In this document: one piece after another, positions 63,742-64,000 of the stretch
How positions within the stretch are numbered: position 1 is the stretch's first letter
Layout: every line of letters starts with the position of its first letter
From: Rhodospirillaceae bacterium
GTDB lineage: Bacteria; Pseudomonadota; Alphaproteobacteria; Dongiales; Dongiaceae
NCBI GenBank assembly: GCA_016712715.1
Contig: JADJQM010000002.1
Span: 992,001 to 1,056,000 of the forward strand
Direction: 5' to 3'
DNA: 64,000 nt
Notes under the pieces: model-generated
Told to the model about the DNA's origin: nothing
Seen by the model: the letters and a program-made list of their open reading frames with translations, nothing else
Databases searched by the model: none
Program-made: the position numbers and the translations under genes

Positions 63742-64000
63742 GGAACATCATTTAGGACGGCCGAGGGCTCACGTCCAGATTCTTCCGCGTTCAGCCACAA
63801 CTCACGAAAATGATCCGGTTGACCGGAGATGAACTCGTAATAGGCCAGCAGAAGCAGATGCGATACGCGCGTCTGATCGTCGGACAAGGCAAGGCCCAGG
63901 CGCCGTACCCGTCTCGACAAGCGCGGCTGGATATGGGCCGAGGCGTCGAGAAAATGACCATGACCCAGGTCCGCCATGCGATTGAGCGATTCGAAGATTC
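63738..64000 (-). CDS. Partial protein of unknown function upstream of moaD
   Basis: The reading frame stays open to the window edge, so this is the C-terminal end of a longer gene or a short gene starting at the ATG at 63977. The visible 87 or so residues are helical and charged (HIQPRLSRRVRRLGLALSDD, HLLLLAYYEFISGQPDHFRE). Family not recognised. Stop overlaps the moaD start (ATGA), suggesting coupling to molybdopterin synthesis genes. Confidence 0.55.
   Translation of the reverse strand, partial: IFESLNRMADLGHGHFLDASAHIQPRLSRRVRRLGLALSDDQTRVSHLLLLAYYEFISGQPDHFRELWLNAEESGREPSAVLNDVP

Overview
The window is GC-rich chromosomal DNA from an alphaproteobacterium, most likely of the Rhodospirillales type. 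The evidence is gene content and order: an Irr-type Fur regulator next to a rubrerythrin, a petABC cytochrome bc1 operon, mutM/ubiE/ubiB and coaBC/dut/cysK/moeB blocks, DUF1127 and DUF3422 proteins, and interspersed palindromic GC-rich repeats. I see no rRNA, tRNA, CRISPR array, insertion sequence or prophage. The genus cannot be fixed from the sequence alone.

Layout. 0-2.3 kb: a frameshifted RACo/RamA-like corrinoid-activating protein and a DUF559 nuclease lying against a repeat pair. 2.6-9.1 kb: core genes hemW, an LpoA-like lipoprotein, rsmI, yraN, a BON lipoprotein, a SirB1-like protein and gshB. 9.2-14.1 kb: an RTX protein, a DMT permease and a secreted caspase-TPR protein. 14.2-17.5 kb: a peroxide/iron block of irr, rubrerythrin, an Fe-S oxidoreductase and DUF3501. 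17.6-20.0 kb: an SH3 protein, a 2-hydroxyacid dehydrogenase and a conserved hypothetical. 20.0-24.6 kb (minus strand): coaBC-dut-Rrf2-cysK-moeB-membrane protein. 24.8-30.2 kb: accessory genes (beta-helix/RTX protein, DUF4166 reductase, DCC protein, YqaA, a small secreted protein) lying between coaBC and ubiB. 30.3-38.2 kb: ubiB, ubiE, mutM, a frameshifted LpxH-like phosphatase, a glycosyltransferase, ackA and cca. 38.2-42.5 kb: hemF, trmL and petABC. 42.7-51.0 kb: a VOC protein, a methyltransferase, DUF3422, an MFS pump, ychF, pth, rplY and a frameshifted prs. 51.3-58.8 kb: a tiny membrane ORF, an EF-hand secreted protein, a metal-ligand-poor M24 protein, DUF1127, an ArsR regulator, an enoyl-CoA hydratase, an AlkC/AlkD-like protein and a cold-shock protein. 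59.0-62.5 kb: a tyrosine-catabolism operon (FAH, VOC, HPPD) with a divergent IclR regulator. 62.7-64 kb: a PilZ-like protein, moaE, moaD and a partial gene.

Links between the genes. Heme (hemW, hemF), iron/peroxide control (irr, rubrerythrin), ubiquinone (ubiE, ubiB) and the bc1 complex together describe an aerobic respiratory metabolism. moeB, moaD and moaE belong to sulfur-carrier and molybdopterin chemistry. cysK follows an Rrf2 regulator.

Four conserved genes (ramA-like, yqaA, lpxH-like, prs) are each broken by exactly one base. Because prs is normally essential and three of the four errors fall at one- to three-base C/G runs, I read these as sequencing or assembly errors rather than real decay. 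No clearly new multi-gene system stands out. The best candidates for follow-up are the accessory insert between ubiB and coaBC, the M24 protein lacking metal ligands, the paired palindromic repeats (one appears to supply a ribosome binding site), the secreted caspase-TPR protein and the EF-hand protein with an unrecognised C-terminal half.
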